Source: Mycobacterium sp. URHD0025 | GTDB lineage: Bacteria > Actinomycetota > Actinomycetes > Mycobacteriales > Mycobacteriaceae | Reading direction: 5' to 3' | Assembly: GCF_000426065.1 (NCBI RefSeq) | Contig: NZ_AUEQ01000014.1 | Location: forward strand, 62,001 to 126,000 | Length of the DNA stretch: 64,000 nucleotides | In this document: in pieces, positions 53,044 through 60,741 of the stretch | How the letters are laid out: each line of letters starts with the position of its first letter | Position numbering within the stretch: the first letter of the stretch is position 1 | The notes under the pieces: model-generated | Databases searched by the model: none | Told to the model about the DNA's origin: nothing | Seen by the model: only the letters and a program-made list of their open reading frames with translations | Made by a program: the position numbers and the translations under genes

Positions 53044-54525
53044 ATGGGGGCGATCCGGCTCAGCGCGAGTTACGCGGCGAGACAGATCTACGCGCAGACC
53101 ACGGCCGCAGTCGCGGTGATCTTCGTGGTACTGGCGCTGAGCCGCAACACGGTGGGCGACGCTCGCCAATTGATGACCCAAGCCAACCTGATCGCCTTGA
53201 TCGCGTTGATGGTCGCGGCGGCGATCGTCGATACCGTGGTGGGCAGCGTCAACGTCTACCCGACCTTCAAATGGTTTGCGGCGGGCGATGTCCCGACGGC
53301 GCAACAGCAGCGGGCCGCCATGCGGATCGCACCCCGGCAGACCATCATCCAGTTCACCACCTGGGCGGTGAGCGCGCTCGTGTACACGCTGCTGAACCTC
53401 GATGCCGGGGGAGGCGTCGCCTACGTGATGGGTGCGGCGATCCTGTTCGGCGGGATCGCGGCGGCGTGCATGGGATTTCTGGTCACCCAACGGATGTTGC
53501 GTCCGATCGTCGCCGCGTCGTTGACTGCCTCGTCGACCGTTCTGGTCAGGATGCCCGGTGTGCTGGCCCGGCTGATCACCATCTGGACCCTGTTCAGCGG
53601 GCTGCCCATCATGGGTATCGCCCTGATCGTGCTGGCCCGCGCCAGCGGCTGGTTCGTGCAGAAGACGGCGCCCGTCGAGGCCGCGGTACTGGTGCTCGCG
53701 CTCGTCTCGCTGGTGTTCGGTCTCCGGTCGATGTTTCTGGTCGCACGGTCGGTGTCCGATCCGGTAGGGGAAGTCGTGCTCGCGATGAAGGCTGTCGAAC
53801 AGGGCTGGTCCGGGGTGTCGGTGAAGGTGTACGAGTCATCGGAGATCGGCAGGCTTCAATACGGCTTCAACCGAATGCTCGCCGGCCTGGCCGAGCGGAA
53901 CAGATTGCGCGACCTCTTCGGTCGCTACGTCGGAGTCGACGTGGCCCGCCACGCGTTGGAGCAGGGGAGCGCGGTCGCCGGTGATGTCCGGGAGGCGGCC
54001 GTGCTGTATGTCGACCTGGTCGGCTCGACGGCATTGGGTGCCTCGCGCCCGCCTCAGGAGGTGGCCCAGTTACTCAACGGGTTCTTCAAGATCGTGGTGG
54101 ACACTGTCGAGCGGCATCACGGCCTCATCAACAAGTTCGAGGGCGACGCCGTACTCGCCGTGTTCGGTGCGCCTCTGCGACTGGACAATCCGGCGTCCTC
54201 GGCGCTGGCCACCGCGCGGGCACTGGTGCCTCGGCTGCACCTACTGCCGGATATCGAGTTCGGCGTGGGCATTTCGTGCGGCTCGGTGTTCGCAGGCAAC
54301 ATCGGTGCCGAAAATCGCTACGAGTACACGGTGATCGGTGACGCGGTGAACGAGGCGGCGCGACTCGCCGACCACGCGAAGGACCGCGAGTCGACGGTGC
54401 TGTGCTCGGGAAGTGCGCTGGCGCATGCCGATGCCGATGAAGGCGAGCACTGGGTCGTGCGCGGTTCGACGGTTCTGCGCGGCCGCTCGACGGCCACGGT
54501 CTTCGCCGAACCCATCACCCCTTAG
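53044..54525 (+). CDS. Membrane-bound class III adenylate cyclase with HAMP domain
   Basis: 493 residues: a membrane region with about six hydrophobic spans in residues 18-240, a HAMP linker (SVSDPVGEVVLAMKAVEQG), and a cyclase domain from about 315. The metal aspartates are in YVDLVGSTA and FEGDAVLAVFG, the substrate Lys is in LINKFEGD and the transition-state region is GDAVNEAARLAD, so it should be active and ATP-specific. This is the Rv1318c-like mycobacterial type. Linked by a 16-bp gap to the box-A controlled enoyl-CoA hydratase, which would tie cAMP output to pathway induction. Followed by a strong terminator. Confidence 0.9.
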   Translation: MGAIRLSASYAARQIYAQTTAAVAVIFVVLALSRNTVGDARQLMTQANLIALIALMVAAAIVDTVVGSVNVYPTFKWFAAGDVPTAQQQRAAMRIAPRQTIIQFTTWAVSALVYTLLNLDAGGGVAYVMGAAILFGGIAAACMGFLVTQRMLRPIVAASLTASSTVLVRMPGVLARLITIWTLFSGLPIMGIALIVLARASGWFVQKTAPVEAAVLVLALVSLVFGLRSMFLVARSVSDPVGEVVLAMKAVEQGWSGVSVKVYESSEIGRLQYGFNRMLAGLAERNRLRDLFGRYVGVDVARHALEQGSAVAGDVREAAVLYVDLVGSTALGASRPPQEVAQLLNGFFKIVVDTVERHHGLINKFEGDAVLAVFGAPLRLDNPASSALATARALVPRLHLLPDIEFGVGISCGSVFAGNIGAENRYEYTVIGDAVNEAARLADHAKDRESTVLCSGSALAHADADEGEHWVVRGSTVLRGRSTATVFAEPITP

Positions 54526-54527
54526 CC

Positions 54528-54585
54528 CGAGCAGACGCAGAACTGCCCCTTTTCGAGCGAAAAGGGGCAGTTCTACGTCTGCTCG
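54528..54585. terminator. Strong bidirectional stem-loop terminator
   Basis: 28-bp arms (54528-54555 and 54558-54585) with a single mismatch and a 2-nt centre; the inner part is CTGCCCCTTTTCG/CGAAAAGGGGCAG. It lies 3 bp after the cyclase stop and 12 bp before the end of the convergent ACAD gene, so it can end both transcripts. Confidence 0.85.
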
Positions 54586-54596
54586 GCAGCCAAAGG

Positions 54597-55418
54597 TTAC
54601 AGCTGGACCAAACGCGGCACGGTTCCGCGAGCACGCAGTCCCGCTCCGGCCTTACGGGTGAGTTCTCTTGAACTGCCCAGCAATCCGTCCAGCACCAGGA
54701 CCCGCTTCACATGGTGGTGCAGTTCGTGCTCAGCAGTGAAACCGATGCCGCCGAGCACCTGTTGGCAGTGCTTGGCCGCGGTCAAGGCGGCCTTACCCGC
54801 GGCTGCCTTGGCCAACAACGAGTTGAGGTCGACGTTGTCCGCACTGGGCAGGCTCAGTGCGGCCTCTGCACCCTCGATCGCCACCAGCGTCTCGGCCAGG
54901 CGGTGCCGCACGGCCTGGAAGGACGAGATCGGTTTGCCGAATTGAACACGGTCGAGGGCATGTTGTCGGGCCAGGGCCAGCATTGCGCGAGCCGAGCCGA
55001 CCAGCCACCAGCCGAGCGCACGGCGCGCCTCGGATATCCGGAGCAGTTGGCCGTCCGGTACCTCCCGCAGTGGCAGGCCACCCATTGTCTGGCCGGCGCT
55101 TGCTGGATTCTCGCCGCGTTCCCATACCACCCAGGTGCCACCGGCATAGGGCATCGGCGGAGTGCCACCGGGCAGTCCACCGATGGTCTCCAGCAGCACA
55201 TCATTGACAACCGAGGCGTGTGAGCCTGTTTCGCCCAGGAGCCGGAACACCAGCGGCAAGGCGACCTCGGGCATGTCGGTCAGCATCTCGGCCCAGCCGA
55301 GTTCGGCCAGTGCGGCATCGAGCTTGGCGCCCGAGGCGGACAGCATGGTCTTGCGCAGGGTTTCCTCGAGCAGGCCGAGCGAATCGGCATCGAGTCCCGT
55401 AGCAGTTGTGGAATCCAC
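54597..55418 (-). CDS. Acyl-CoA dehydrogenase, short subunit of a second heteromeric pair
   Basis: 273 residues with a reduced N-terminal domain and the C-terminal helical domain (FGKPISSFQAVRHRLAETLV and QQVLGGIGFTAEHELHHHVKRV). It parallels the short chain at 5.9-6.8 kb and should pair with the 373-residue protein encoded 3 bp upstream. Last gene of the leftward Rieske operon; transcription ends at the 54.5-kb terminator. Predicted reaction: dehydrogenation of a bulky acyl-CoA. Confidence 0.85.
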   Translation of the reverse strand: MDSTTATGLDADSLGLLEETLRKTMLSASGAKLDAALAELGWAEMLTDMPEVALPLVFRLLGETGSHASVVNDVLLETIGGLPGGTPPMPYAGGTWVVWERGENPASAGQTMGGLPLREVPDGQLLRISEARRALGWWLVGSARAMLALARQHALDRVQFGKPISSFQAVRHRLAETLVAIEGAEAALSLPSADNVDLNSLLAKAAAGKAALTAAKHCQQVLGGIGFTAEHELHHHVKRVLVLDGLLGSSRELTRKAGAGLRARGTVPRLVQL

Positions 55419-55421
55419 GCC

Positions 55422-56543
55422 TCACTCCTTCCCGAGGTCCAGCAGGCGGCGCGCGATGATGTTGCGCTGCACTTCGGCGGTGCCGCCGTAGATGGTCGAG
55501 GCGCGCGAATACAGGTACTCGGTACGCCATTCGGAATCTTCGAGCTCGATGACTCCGGGCATGAGATTGCGCGCGGCGTCATAGAGCAGTTGCTCGGCAC
55601 TGGCCAGCAGGACCTTGTCGATCGAGGTGTCCGGTCCCAGCTTGTGGCCCTCGGCCAACCGGTGCTGTGTCGCCGCCGAACGGCAGCGCAGCGTGTGCAG
55701 GGCCAGGTAGACATCGCCCAGTTCCGAATCCACGCCTTGCCCTTGCCGTTTCACCGCTTCGACCAGCACGTCGAACCGTGAGTAGAGGTAAGCGATGCGC
55801 TGCCAGAAGCAGGTTGAGCGTTCATAGGGCAACAGGTCCATCGCCAACTGCCAGCCGTCACCGGGCTTGCCGAGCATCCGGTCGGCGTCAACCTCGACAT
55901 CGTCGAAGTACACCTCGCAGAACTCGTCGACATCGTGCATGGTGCGCAGCGGACGCACTGTGATGCCCGGTGAATCGGTGTCGACGAAGAACGCCGTGAT
56001 CGCCTGGTGGTTCGGGGTATCCGCATCGCCGGTACGGGTGAGCAGAATGCACCGGTGCGAATACTGCGCGAAGCTGGTCCAGACCTTCTGGCCATTGATC
56101 ACCCATTTGTCACCGCGCTGCACCGCTCTGGTGGTCAACGAGGCCAGGTCGCTGCCCGAACCCGGCTCGGAGAATCCCTGGCACCACTGCTCTTCGCCGG
56201 ACAGCAGCTTCGGCACCATCTCGGCGGCGAGTTCTTTGGGCGCGTAGTCGATCATGGTCGGCGTCAGCACTTCGAGCATCGAATACGGGCCGGGTTCGAC
56301 CAGCCTGCGGCCCACCACTTCCTCGCCGACGATGGCCCGGAGCATCGCCGGACCGCCGAGTCCGCCGGCGTGCTCAGGCCAGCCGTAGCGGCTCCAGCCG
56401 CCGTCGTAGAGGGCCTTCTGCACCCGGGCGAACTGGCGCATGTGGCTTTCCAGCGAATGGTCATCCGGCGGTGTCAGGTCGTTCTCGGCGAGCCAAACCT
56501 GAAGCGCCGTGCGGAATGTCGCCGGTTCGAACAGGTCGTTCAT
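55422..56543 (-). CDS. Acyl-CoA dehydrogenase, long subunit of a second heteromeric pair
   Basis: 373 residues: WCQGFSEPGSGSDLASLTTR flavin loop, VINGQKVWTSFAQYSHRC, and C-terminal RASTIYGGTAEVQRNIIAR. Order in the operon is long then short, the reverse of the pair at 5.9-7.8 kb. The ATG at 56543 is the last codon of the 32-bp leader repeat; a longer frame to 56573 begins inside the repeat and is rejected. It follows the SnoaL-like gene after 61 bp. Confidence 0.9.
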   Translation of the reverse strand: MNDLFEPATFRTALQVWLAENDLTPPDDHSLESHMRQFARVQKALYDGGWSRYGWPEHAGGLGGPAMLRAIVGEEVVGRRLVEPGPYSMLEVLTPTMIDYAPKELAAEMVPKLLSGEEQWCQGFSEPGSGSDLASLTTRAVQRGDKWVINGQKVWTSFAQYSHRCILLTRTGDADTPNHQAITAFFVDTDSPGITVRPLRTMHDVDEFCEVYFDDVEVDADRMLGKPGDGWQLAMDLLPYERSTCFWQRIAYLYSRFDVLVEAVKRQGQGVDSELGDVYLALHTLRCRSAATQHRLAEGHKLGPDTSIDKVLLASAEQLLYDAARNLMPGVIELEDSEWRTEYLYSRASTIYGGTAEVQRNIIARRLLDLGKE

Positions 56544-56572
56544 GCGGTTGCCGCGCAAGCTCGGCTCCCGCA
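56541..56572 (-). repeat. 32-bp leader repeat ending at a start codon, copy 2
   Basis: Minus-strand copy of the 43209-43240 element with one mismatch in 32; its terminal ATG is the start of the long acyl-CoA dehydrogenase subunit. Flanking DNA is only loosely similar, so this is a short dispersed element, not a large duplication. Confidence 0.8.
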
Positions 56573-56604
56573 TTTCAGACCTGCGAATCGCACGCTACGC
56601 TCGC

Positions 56605-57051
56605 TCATCCGGCTTCCGGCCTGCCGATCGCGTGCGGCCGGCCGTGGTCGTGGTCACCGCTGCGCCGGATGAAGGTCATCGCGCGGGTCTTGAGCCGCCA
56701 GCCCTCGGCAGTCCGGACATAGGTGTCGCGGTAGTAGCCGATCCGCATGTCGTGCTTGGAGTGCTCGATGAAGCACAGCGGCTGGGTTCCCGAAGCTGTA
56801 TCGGCACCTTCCACCAGGTCGATCAGGGCGGTGCCGGTCATGAACAGTCCCTTGGGGGCGGCATCGACCAGGACCGGGAAGCGGTTGAGCGTGTAGGTCT
56901 CGCCGAATGCGCTGTAGGTGCCGTCAGGGGTGAAAACGCTGATCAGACCGTCGATGTCGCCCTGGGTGATGGTCACCGCATATTTGGCGAGCACCTGCTG
57001 GATCTCGATGAGATCCTCGGTCCGCGTCGGGGAATCAGTTGATGTGCTCAT
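56605..57051 (-). CDS. SnoaL/NTF2-like protein
   Basis: 148-residue NTF2-fold protein: starts RTEDLIEIQQVLAKYAVTIT (helix 1 and the GDIDGLISVFTPDGTY strand), and ends with GWRLKTRAMTFIRRSGDHDH. No LEH Arg-Asp pair is evident, so it may be an isomerase, dehydratase or a binding protein. The ATG overlaps the end of the amidohydrolase gene by 17 bp. It lies between the amidohydrolase and the ACAD pair in the Rieske operon; the Rieske small-subunit fold is also NTF2-like, so a role as an oxygenase beta subunit is a possibility, though it is shorter than typical ones. Confidence 0.8.
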   Translation of the reverse strand: MSTSTDSPTRTEDLIEIQQVLAKYAVTITQGDIDGLISVFTPDGTYSAFGETYTLNRFPVLVDAAPKGLFMTGTALIDLVEGADTASGTQPLCFIEHSKHDMRIGYYRDTYVRTAEGWRLKTRAMTFIRRSGDHDHGRPHAIGRPEAG

Positions 57052-58276
57052 TGCGGAAGACCTTACCGCCTTTCATTACAAAATCCACATGTTGTGTAAC
57101 GGTGATGTCTTCGAGTGGATTGCCCGGCACCGCGATGATGTCGGCCAGCAGGCCCTCGGCCAGCCGGCCCCGGTCTGTGACGTTGATCAGGTCGGCGGCC
57201 ACCACGGTCGCGGCGCGCAGCACCGCGGCCGGAGGCATACCCCACTCGACGAGGGTGACGAGCTCGTCGGCGTTCTTGCCGTGCGGAATGGCGGGCGCAT
57301 CGGTACCGACCGCGATCTTCACTCCGGCCTCATATGCCGCCTTGATCGACGTCTCGGCCTTCGGGAACATCTCGGCGGCCTTGTCCTGCAGCACTTTCGG
57401 AGCCTTCGACACGTCCATGGCCTGGGCCAGGCGCCGGGTGGTGACCAGGAACCGGTCATTGTCCACCAGCATCTGGATCGCCTCGTCGTCCATCAGGAAT
57501 CCGTGCTCGATGCAGTCGATGCCGCAGGCGACGGCATGCTTGACGGCCTCGGCACCGTGGGTGTGCGCGGCCACCCGCAACCCGCGCCGGTGCGCCTCGT
57601 CGACGATGACGCGCAATTCTTCATCCGAATAGTGTTGTGCGCCGGCTTCACCCGTGAGGGACATGACACCGCCCGAACAGCACACCTTGATCAGCTGGGC
57701 GCCGTGCTTGATCTGGTAGCGCACCGCCTTGCGGATCTCGTCGACCCCGTTGGCGATGCCCTCCTCGATGGTCAGTTCCAGCACGCCAGGCATGAACGCG
57801 GCGAACATGGTCGGATCCAGGTGTCCGCCCGTTGGGGTGATGGCATGGCCGGCAGGGATGATGCGGGGACCGTCGATCAGACCCGCGTCGATGGCCCGGC
57901 CCAGAGCGACGTCGAGCAGGTATCCGCCGGTCTTGACGAACAACCCGAGGTTGCGCACCGTGGTGAACCCGGCGCGCAGGGTGCGGCGGGCATTACCCAC
58001 CGCGCGCAGCACCCGGGTAGGCGGATCGTCCTGCACCTGGGACAGCCCCGGGTTCTCGCCCCGGCCACCCATCAGCAGGTTGACTTCCATGTCCATCAGG
58101 CCGGGCAGGAGGTAGGAGTCGCCTAAATCAATCACAGTCGATGACTCCGATTGATCCGGTTCACCTCCGATTGAAACAATGCGGTCGCCGTCGACACGGA
58201 CGATGCCGGGACGAATGATCGTCCCGGCATCGACGTCGACCAGACCCGCAGCCTTGAGGGTCAGTACGTCCGACAC
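57035..58276 (-). CDS. Amidohydrolase (imidazolonepropionase-like) lacking the HxH metal motif
   Basis: 413 residues. The bridging Lys (QLIKVCCSGGV), the two His (VAAHTHG, CIEHGFLM) and the Asp (AVGTDAPAIPHG) are conserved, and the C-terminal ADIIAVPGNPLEDI strand is typical. The first-strand H-x-H, however, reads E64-V-N66 in GLMDMEVNLLMGG, so the alpha metal site is altered. GTG at 58276 is used, 2 bp after the upstream stop. Substrate unknown; in the Rieske operon it may open a lactam, lactone or enol-lactone. Compare the intact homologue at 16.6-17.9 kb. Confidence 0.85.
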   Translation of the reverse strand: MSDVLTLKAAGLVDVDAGTIIRPGIVRVDGDRIVSIGGEPDQSESSTVIDLGDSYLLPGLMDMEVNLLMGGRGENPGLSQVQDDPPTRVLRAVGNARRTLRAGFTTVRNLGLFVKTGGYLLDVALGRAIDAGLIDGPRIIPAGHAITPTGGHLDPTMFAAFMPGVLELTIEEGIANGVDEIRKAVRYQIKHGAQLIKVCCSGGVMSLTGEAGAQHYSDEELRVIVDEAHRRGLRVAAHTHGAEAVKHAVACGIDCIEHGFLMDDEAIQMLVDNDRFLVTTRRLAQAMDVSKAPKVLQDKAAEMFPKAETSIKAAYEAGVKIAVGTDAPAIPHGKNADELVTLVEWGMPPAAVLRAATVVAADLINVTDRGRLAEGLLADIIAVPGNPLEDITVTQHVDFVMKGGKVFRNEHIN

Positions 58277-58278
58277 GA

Positions 58279-58608
58279 CTAAACCACCGGCTCCTTGATG
58301 AGATTGATGTAGGCCGCACCGCTGTCGAGCACCCGCGGCTGCTTCCACACCTCGATCGGGAAGCTGACCATGACGATCGACTGTCCGAGGTGTACCAGCG
58401 CCTTGGCATCGTCGGGCATGCTCGCCAGCGGGAAGCGGGCATCGACGTAGACCATGATGTCCTCGAGGCGCGCCAAGCCGGCGTCGTAGAGTTCCTGCAT
58501 CTCGTCCATCGTGGAGTTCAGACGCTTCTGATAGCGCTCCTCCTCGGTGGGCAGGCACCAGTCGCTGAACCGCTCCAGGTCGGCGAATTCTTCAGGCAAC
58601 TTAGACAT
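58279..58608 (-). CDS. Small protein of the Rieske operon, function unknown
   Basis: 109 residues, not recognised. Rich in acidic residues in the first half (LPEEFADLERFSDWCLPTEE) and with amphipathic helices near 30-60 (DEMQELYDAGLARLEDIM), then KALVHLGQSIVMVSFPIEVW. No signal or membrane segment. Its ATG overlaps the Rieske gene by 8 bp and its stop is 2 bp from the amidohydrolase start, so it is made in step with the oxygenase and may be a subunit or assembly partner. Confidence 0.65.
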   Translation of the reverse strand: MSKLPEEFADLERFSDWCLPTEEERYQKRLNSTMDEMQELYDAGLARLEDIMVYVDARFPLASMPDDAKALVHLGQSIVMVSFPIEVWKQPRVLDSGAAYINLIKEPVV

Positions 58609-59953
58609 TTGCGGCATCCTTTTCTGCGGACTTGGCACTCGCGGGGGCGTGCTTGCCGTTCGTTGAACCATTCCCGTTCGTCTTGGACTCTTTGTACCGG
58701 TCGACGTAGTTGTGTGCGGTGTGGTGCAGGTGGCGCAGCAGGATTTCCTGATCGCACAGCGGGAAGTCGAGAACGGCGCGGGTGCCGATCTGCGTCTGCG
58801 TGGCCTCCAGCGTGTTGGCGTCCTGGAACGCGTACTCCTTGAACGTGACCGCGGCCAGTTCCTGAGAAAGGCGTTCGCGCAGGTTCTTCGGCGGCACGAA
58901 GTACAGGTCGGCCTCGAAAATGTGGCTGTCCACACCGGTGGGCCAGTAGTTGTAGGTCAGATACCAGCCCGGCGCCCAGAAGAGCAGGGTGAAGTTGGGG
59001 AAGAACTCGAACGAGTCCTGGCCCCACGTCGGGTGCCGGCCGGGGTTGATCGCCGGCGGCAGCTCGTCGGGCAGTATGCCCTTGATATCGGGGCGATCCC
59101 ACGGCCCGAACAGACCGCTGTGCAGGATGCGCTCGATGGGCTTGACCATCTTCAGGTCCTTCGGCGGGCTCATGCCACCCCAGGACGAGATCATCGAGTG
59201 ATCGCCCTTGATGTCGTAGTGCAGCGCCTCGAAGCCGAACTTGGCCAGCTTCTCGGCTTCCTCCTTCTCCGCCTGCTTCATGTGCAGGATCGGCGCGTGG
59301 TAGAACTCGACGAACGCGTCGATGAACAGCTTCCAGTTGGCTTTGATCTCCGAACGGTAGCTGTAGTGCTCGGTCATCTCGTGGAAGGGATAACCCTTGA
59401 GGCCCTCGGCGAACTCGCCCAGGTACTCCTCGAGCGATACCGCGTCGTCGTCGAAGTTGACGAAGATGAAGCCTTCCCAGACCTCGCAGCGCACGGGCTT
59501 GAGCGGGTAGTCGGCCTTGTCGACGTCGAAGAACTCCTGCTCCTGCTGGATGAACGTGAGGTCACCCTTGAGGTCGTAACGCCAGGCGTGGTACTTGCAG
59601 ACGAACTGCCGGCAGCTGCCGGAGACCTCCTCGCCCGGGTAGTCGTTCCACACCAGCTTGTTGCCGCGGTGGCGGCACAGGTTGTAGAAGGCGCGGATCT
59701 GGTCGCCGTCGTTGACGATGATGATCGAGGTGCCGGGGCCGACCGACGGCAGCTCACGGGTGATGTATCTGCCCTTCTTGGGGATCAACTCCACTCGGCC
59801 CATCTGCAGCCAGGTCTTGCGGAAGATGGCCTGCTGCTCCAGCTTCCAGTGCTCGGGATCGATCGAATCCTCGTAGTTGACGGGGCCGGTGCCCAGCTCG
59901 GGCCAGTTCTCTGTCCAGCTGCCGGCATCTGGCTTCGGGAAGAACGCCATCAT
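58601..59953 (-). CDS. Rieske non-heme iron oxygenase, alpha subunit
   Basis: 450 residues. Rieske cluster ligands C93-x-H95 (NLCRHRGNK) and C119-x2-H122 (VCKYHAWRY), with 23 residues between the two pairs, a few more than the usual 15-17. The mononuclear iron site is in NWKLFIDAFVEFYHAPILH (His219, His224). It adds one or both atoms of O2 to an aromatic or steroid/terpenoid ring. No Rieske ferredoxin or reductase gene is adjacent; the 2Fe-2S ferredoxin at 4.1 kb, under the same kind of operator, may serve. ATG at 59953 (or 59950). Confidence 0.93.
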   Translation of the reverse strand: MMAFFPKPDAGSWTENWPELGTGPVNYEDSIDPEHWKLEQQAIFRKTWLQMGRVELIPKKGRYITRELPSVGPGTSIIIVNDGDQIRAFYNLCRHRGNKLVWNDYPGEEVSGSCRQFVCKYHAWRYDLKGDLTFIQQEQEFFDVDKADYPLKPVRCEVWEGFIFVNFDDDAVSLEEYLGEFAEGLKGYPFHEMTEHYSYRSEIKANWKLFIDAFVEFYHAPILHMKQAEKEEAEKLAKFGFEALHYDIKGDHSMISSWGGMSPPKDLKMVKPIERILHSGLFGPWDRPDIKGILPDELPPAINPGRHPTWGQDSFEFFPNFTLLFWAPGWYLTYNYWPTGVDSHIFEADLYFVPPKNLRERLSQELAAVTFKEYAFQDANTLEATQTQIGTRAVLDFPLCDQEILLRHLHHTAHNYVDRYKESKTNGNGSTNGKHAPASAKSAEKDAANV

Positions 59954-59975
59954 CTACCTCTACTTTCTTCTTGAG

Positions 59976-60500
59976 TTAGTGGCCGGATTCCGGCGCGATT
60001 CCAAAGGTGTTGTAAGCCACGGCCATCAAGCCGTAGCCGCCGATCGTGAAAACCAGGTCCATCCGCTGGCGTTCGGAGAGGTGCTCGCACAGCCCGGCCC
60101 AGGTGGCGTCCGAGATCTTCGCCTGCCCGTCGAGTTCGTCGACGGCGTCGAGCACGAGCTGATCGAGGGGAGTGCTGCCTTCGCCGCTCGCGCTGCCGGC
60201 GATCTGCTCATCGGTGAGTCCCTCTGCCTTGCCGATGAATGCGTGGTGCGTCCACTCGTATTCGCACTGCTTGCGGTGGGCGATCCGCAGGATGGCGAGC
60301 TCACGCGTCTGCGGGTCGAGTGTCGAGCGGAACAGCAGGTGATTGCTGAACCGTAGGAAGGCCTTGGTCAGCGCGGGGTGGCGGGCCAGTGTCGACAGCG
60401 CCGTTCCCGCTCCCTCGGGATTGAGCCGCTCCTCCGGAAGCATGACCGACAGTGCTCGGCGCACATCGTCGTCCCACTCCTCGGCGGGCAAGGGGGCCAT
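59976..60500 (-). CDS. Carboxymuconolactone decarboxylase (CMD/AhpD-like) family protein
   Basis: 174-residue all-helical CMD-domain protein. The family active-site segment is ELAILRIAHRKQCEYEW then THHAFIGKAEGLTDEQI, the C-x-Y-E-W-x-x-H form with a single Cys rather than the CxxC of AhpD. Possible roles are decarboxylation or isomerisation of a lactone, or peroxide defence. The ATG at 60500 is used because the longer frame to 60662 crosses operator A. First gene of the leftward seven-gene operon that continues through the Rieske, amidohydrolase and ACAD genes. Confidence 0.85.
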   Translation of the reverse strand: MAPLPAEEWDDDVRRALSVMLPEERLNPEGAGTALSTLARHPALTKAFLRFSNHLLFRSTLDPQTRELAILRIAHRKQCEYEWTHHAFIGKAEGLTDEQIAGSASGEGSTPLDQLVLDAVDELDGQAKISDATWAGLCEHLSERQRMDLVFTIGGYGLMAVAYNTFGIAPESGH

Positions 60501-60548
60501 GCGCACGGGGCGGTTCTCCTCTCGGTGACCCTGGTGACTCTCGATCAG

Positions 60549-60563
60549 GAGAATCAGGTTCTC
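60549..60563. promoter_or_regulatory. Operator A variant (GAGAATCAGGTTCTC)
   Basis: GAGAA/TTCTC inverted repeat with box-A length and spacing, 49 bp upstream of the CMD start. It differs from the consensus at one arm position and in the middle. It places the leftward Rieske operon under the same repressor as boxes at 4.5, 10.2, 27.0 and 52.1 kb. Confidence 0.6.
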
Positions 60564-60669
60564 ATTTCCGACTAAGAGGTTTCCATCTTTTGTGGCGATG
60601 GTCAACAAGAAGACGTCAGGTTGTGCGATGACCTGGCTAAATCTGCTCGTCAGCGGGCCCACACATTGA

Positions 60670-60708
60670 TTCTCTTCAGATGAGAAGCTAGTTTTCTCTC
60701 ATAGAGAA
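60670..60708 (+). promoter_or_regulatory. Cluster of alternating TTCTC/GAGAA half-sites
   Basis: TTCTC at 60670, GAGAA at 60682, TTCTC at 60694 and GAGAA at 60704, about 10-12 bp apart, ending 33 bp upstream of the amidohydrolase start at 60742. Adjacent pairs form palindromes such as TTCTCTCATAGAGAA. They use the box-A half-site but not its 3-bp spacing, so their role is unproven. Confidence 0.45.
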
Positions 60709-60741
60709 CCGATGTGACAGCGGATCGAACGGAGTGAGGCA

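Noticed and set aside
56605..57051. Assigning the SnoaL-like gene as the Rieske beta subunit
   Set aside because: It shares the fold but is short and separated from the alpha gene by two genes; evidence is not enough.
60682..60698. Counting GAGAAGCTAGTTTTCTC as a full box-A copy
   Set aside because: The spacing between half-sites is longer than in the true copies; reported only as part of a half-site cluster.
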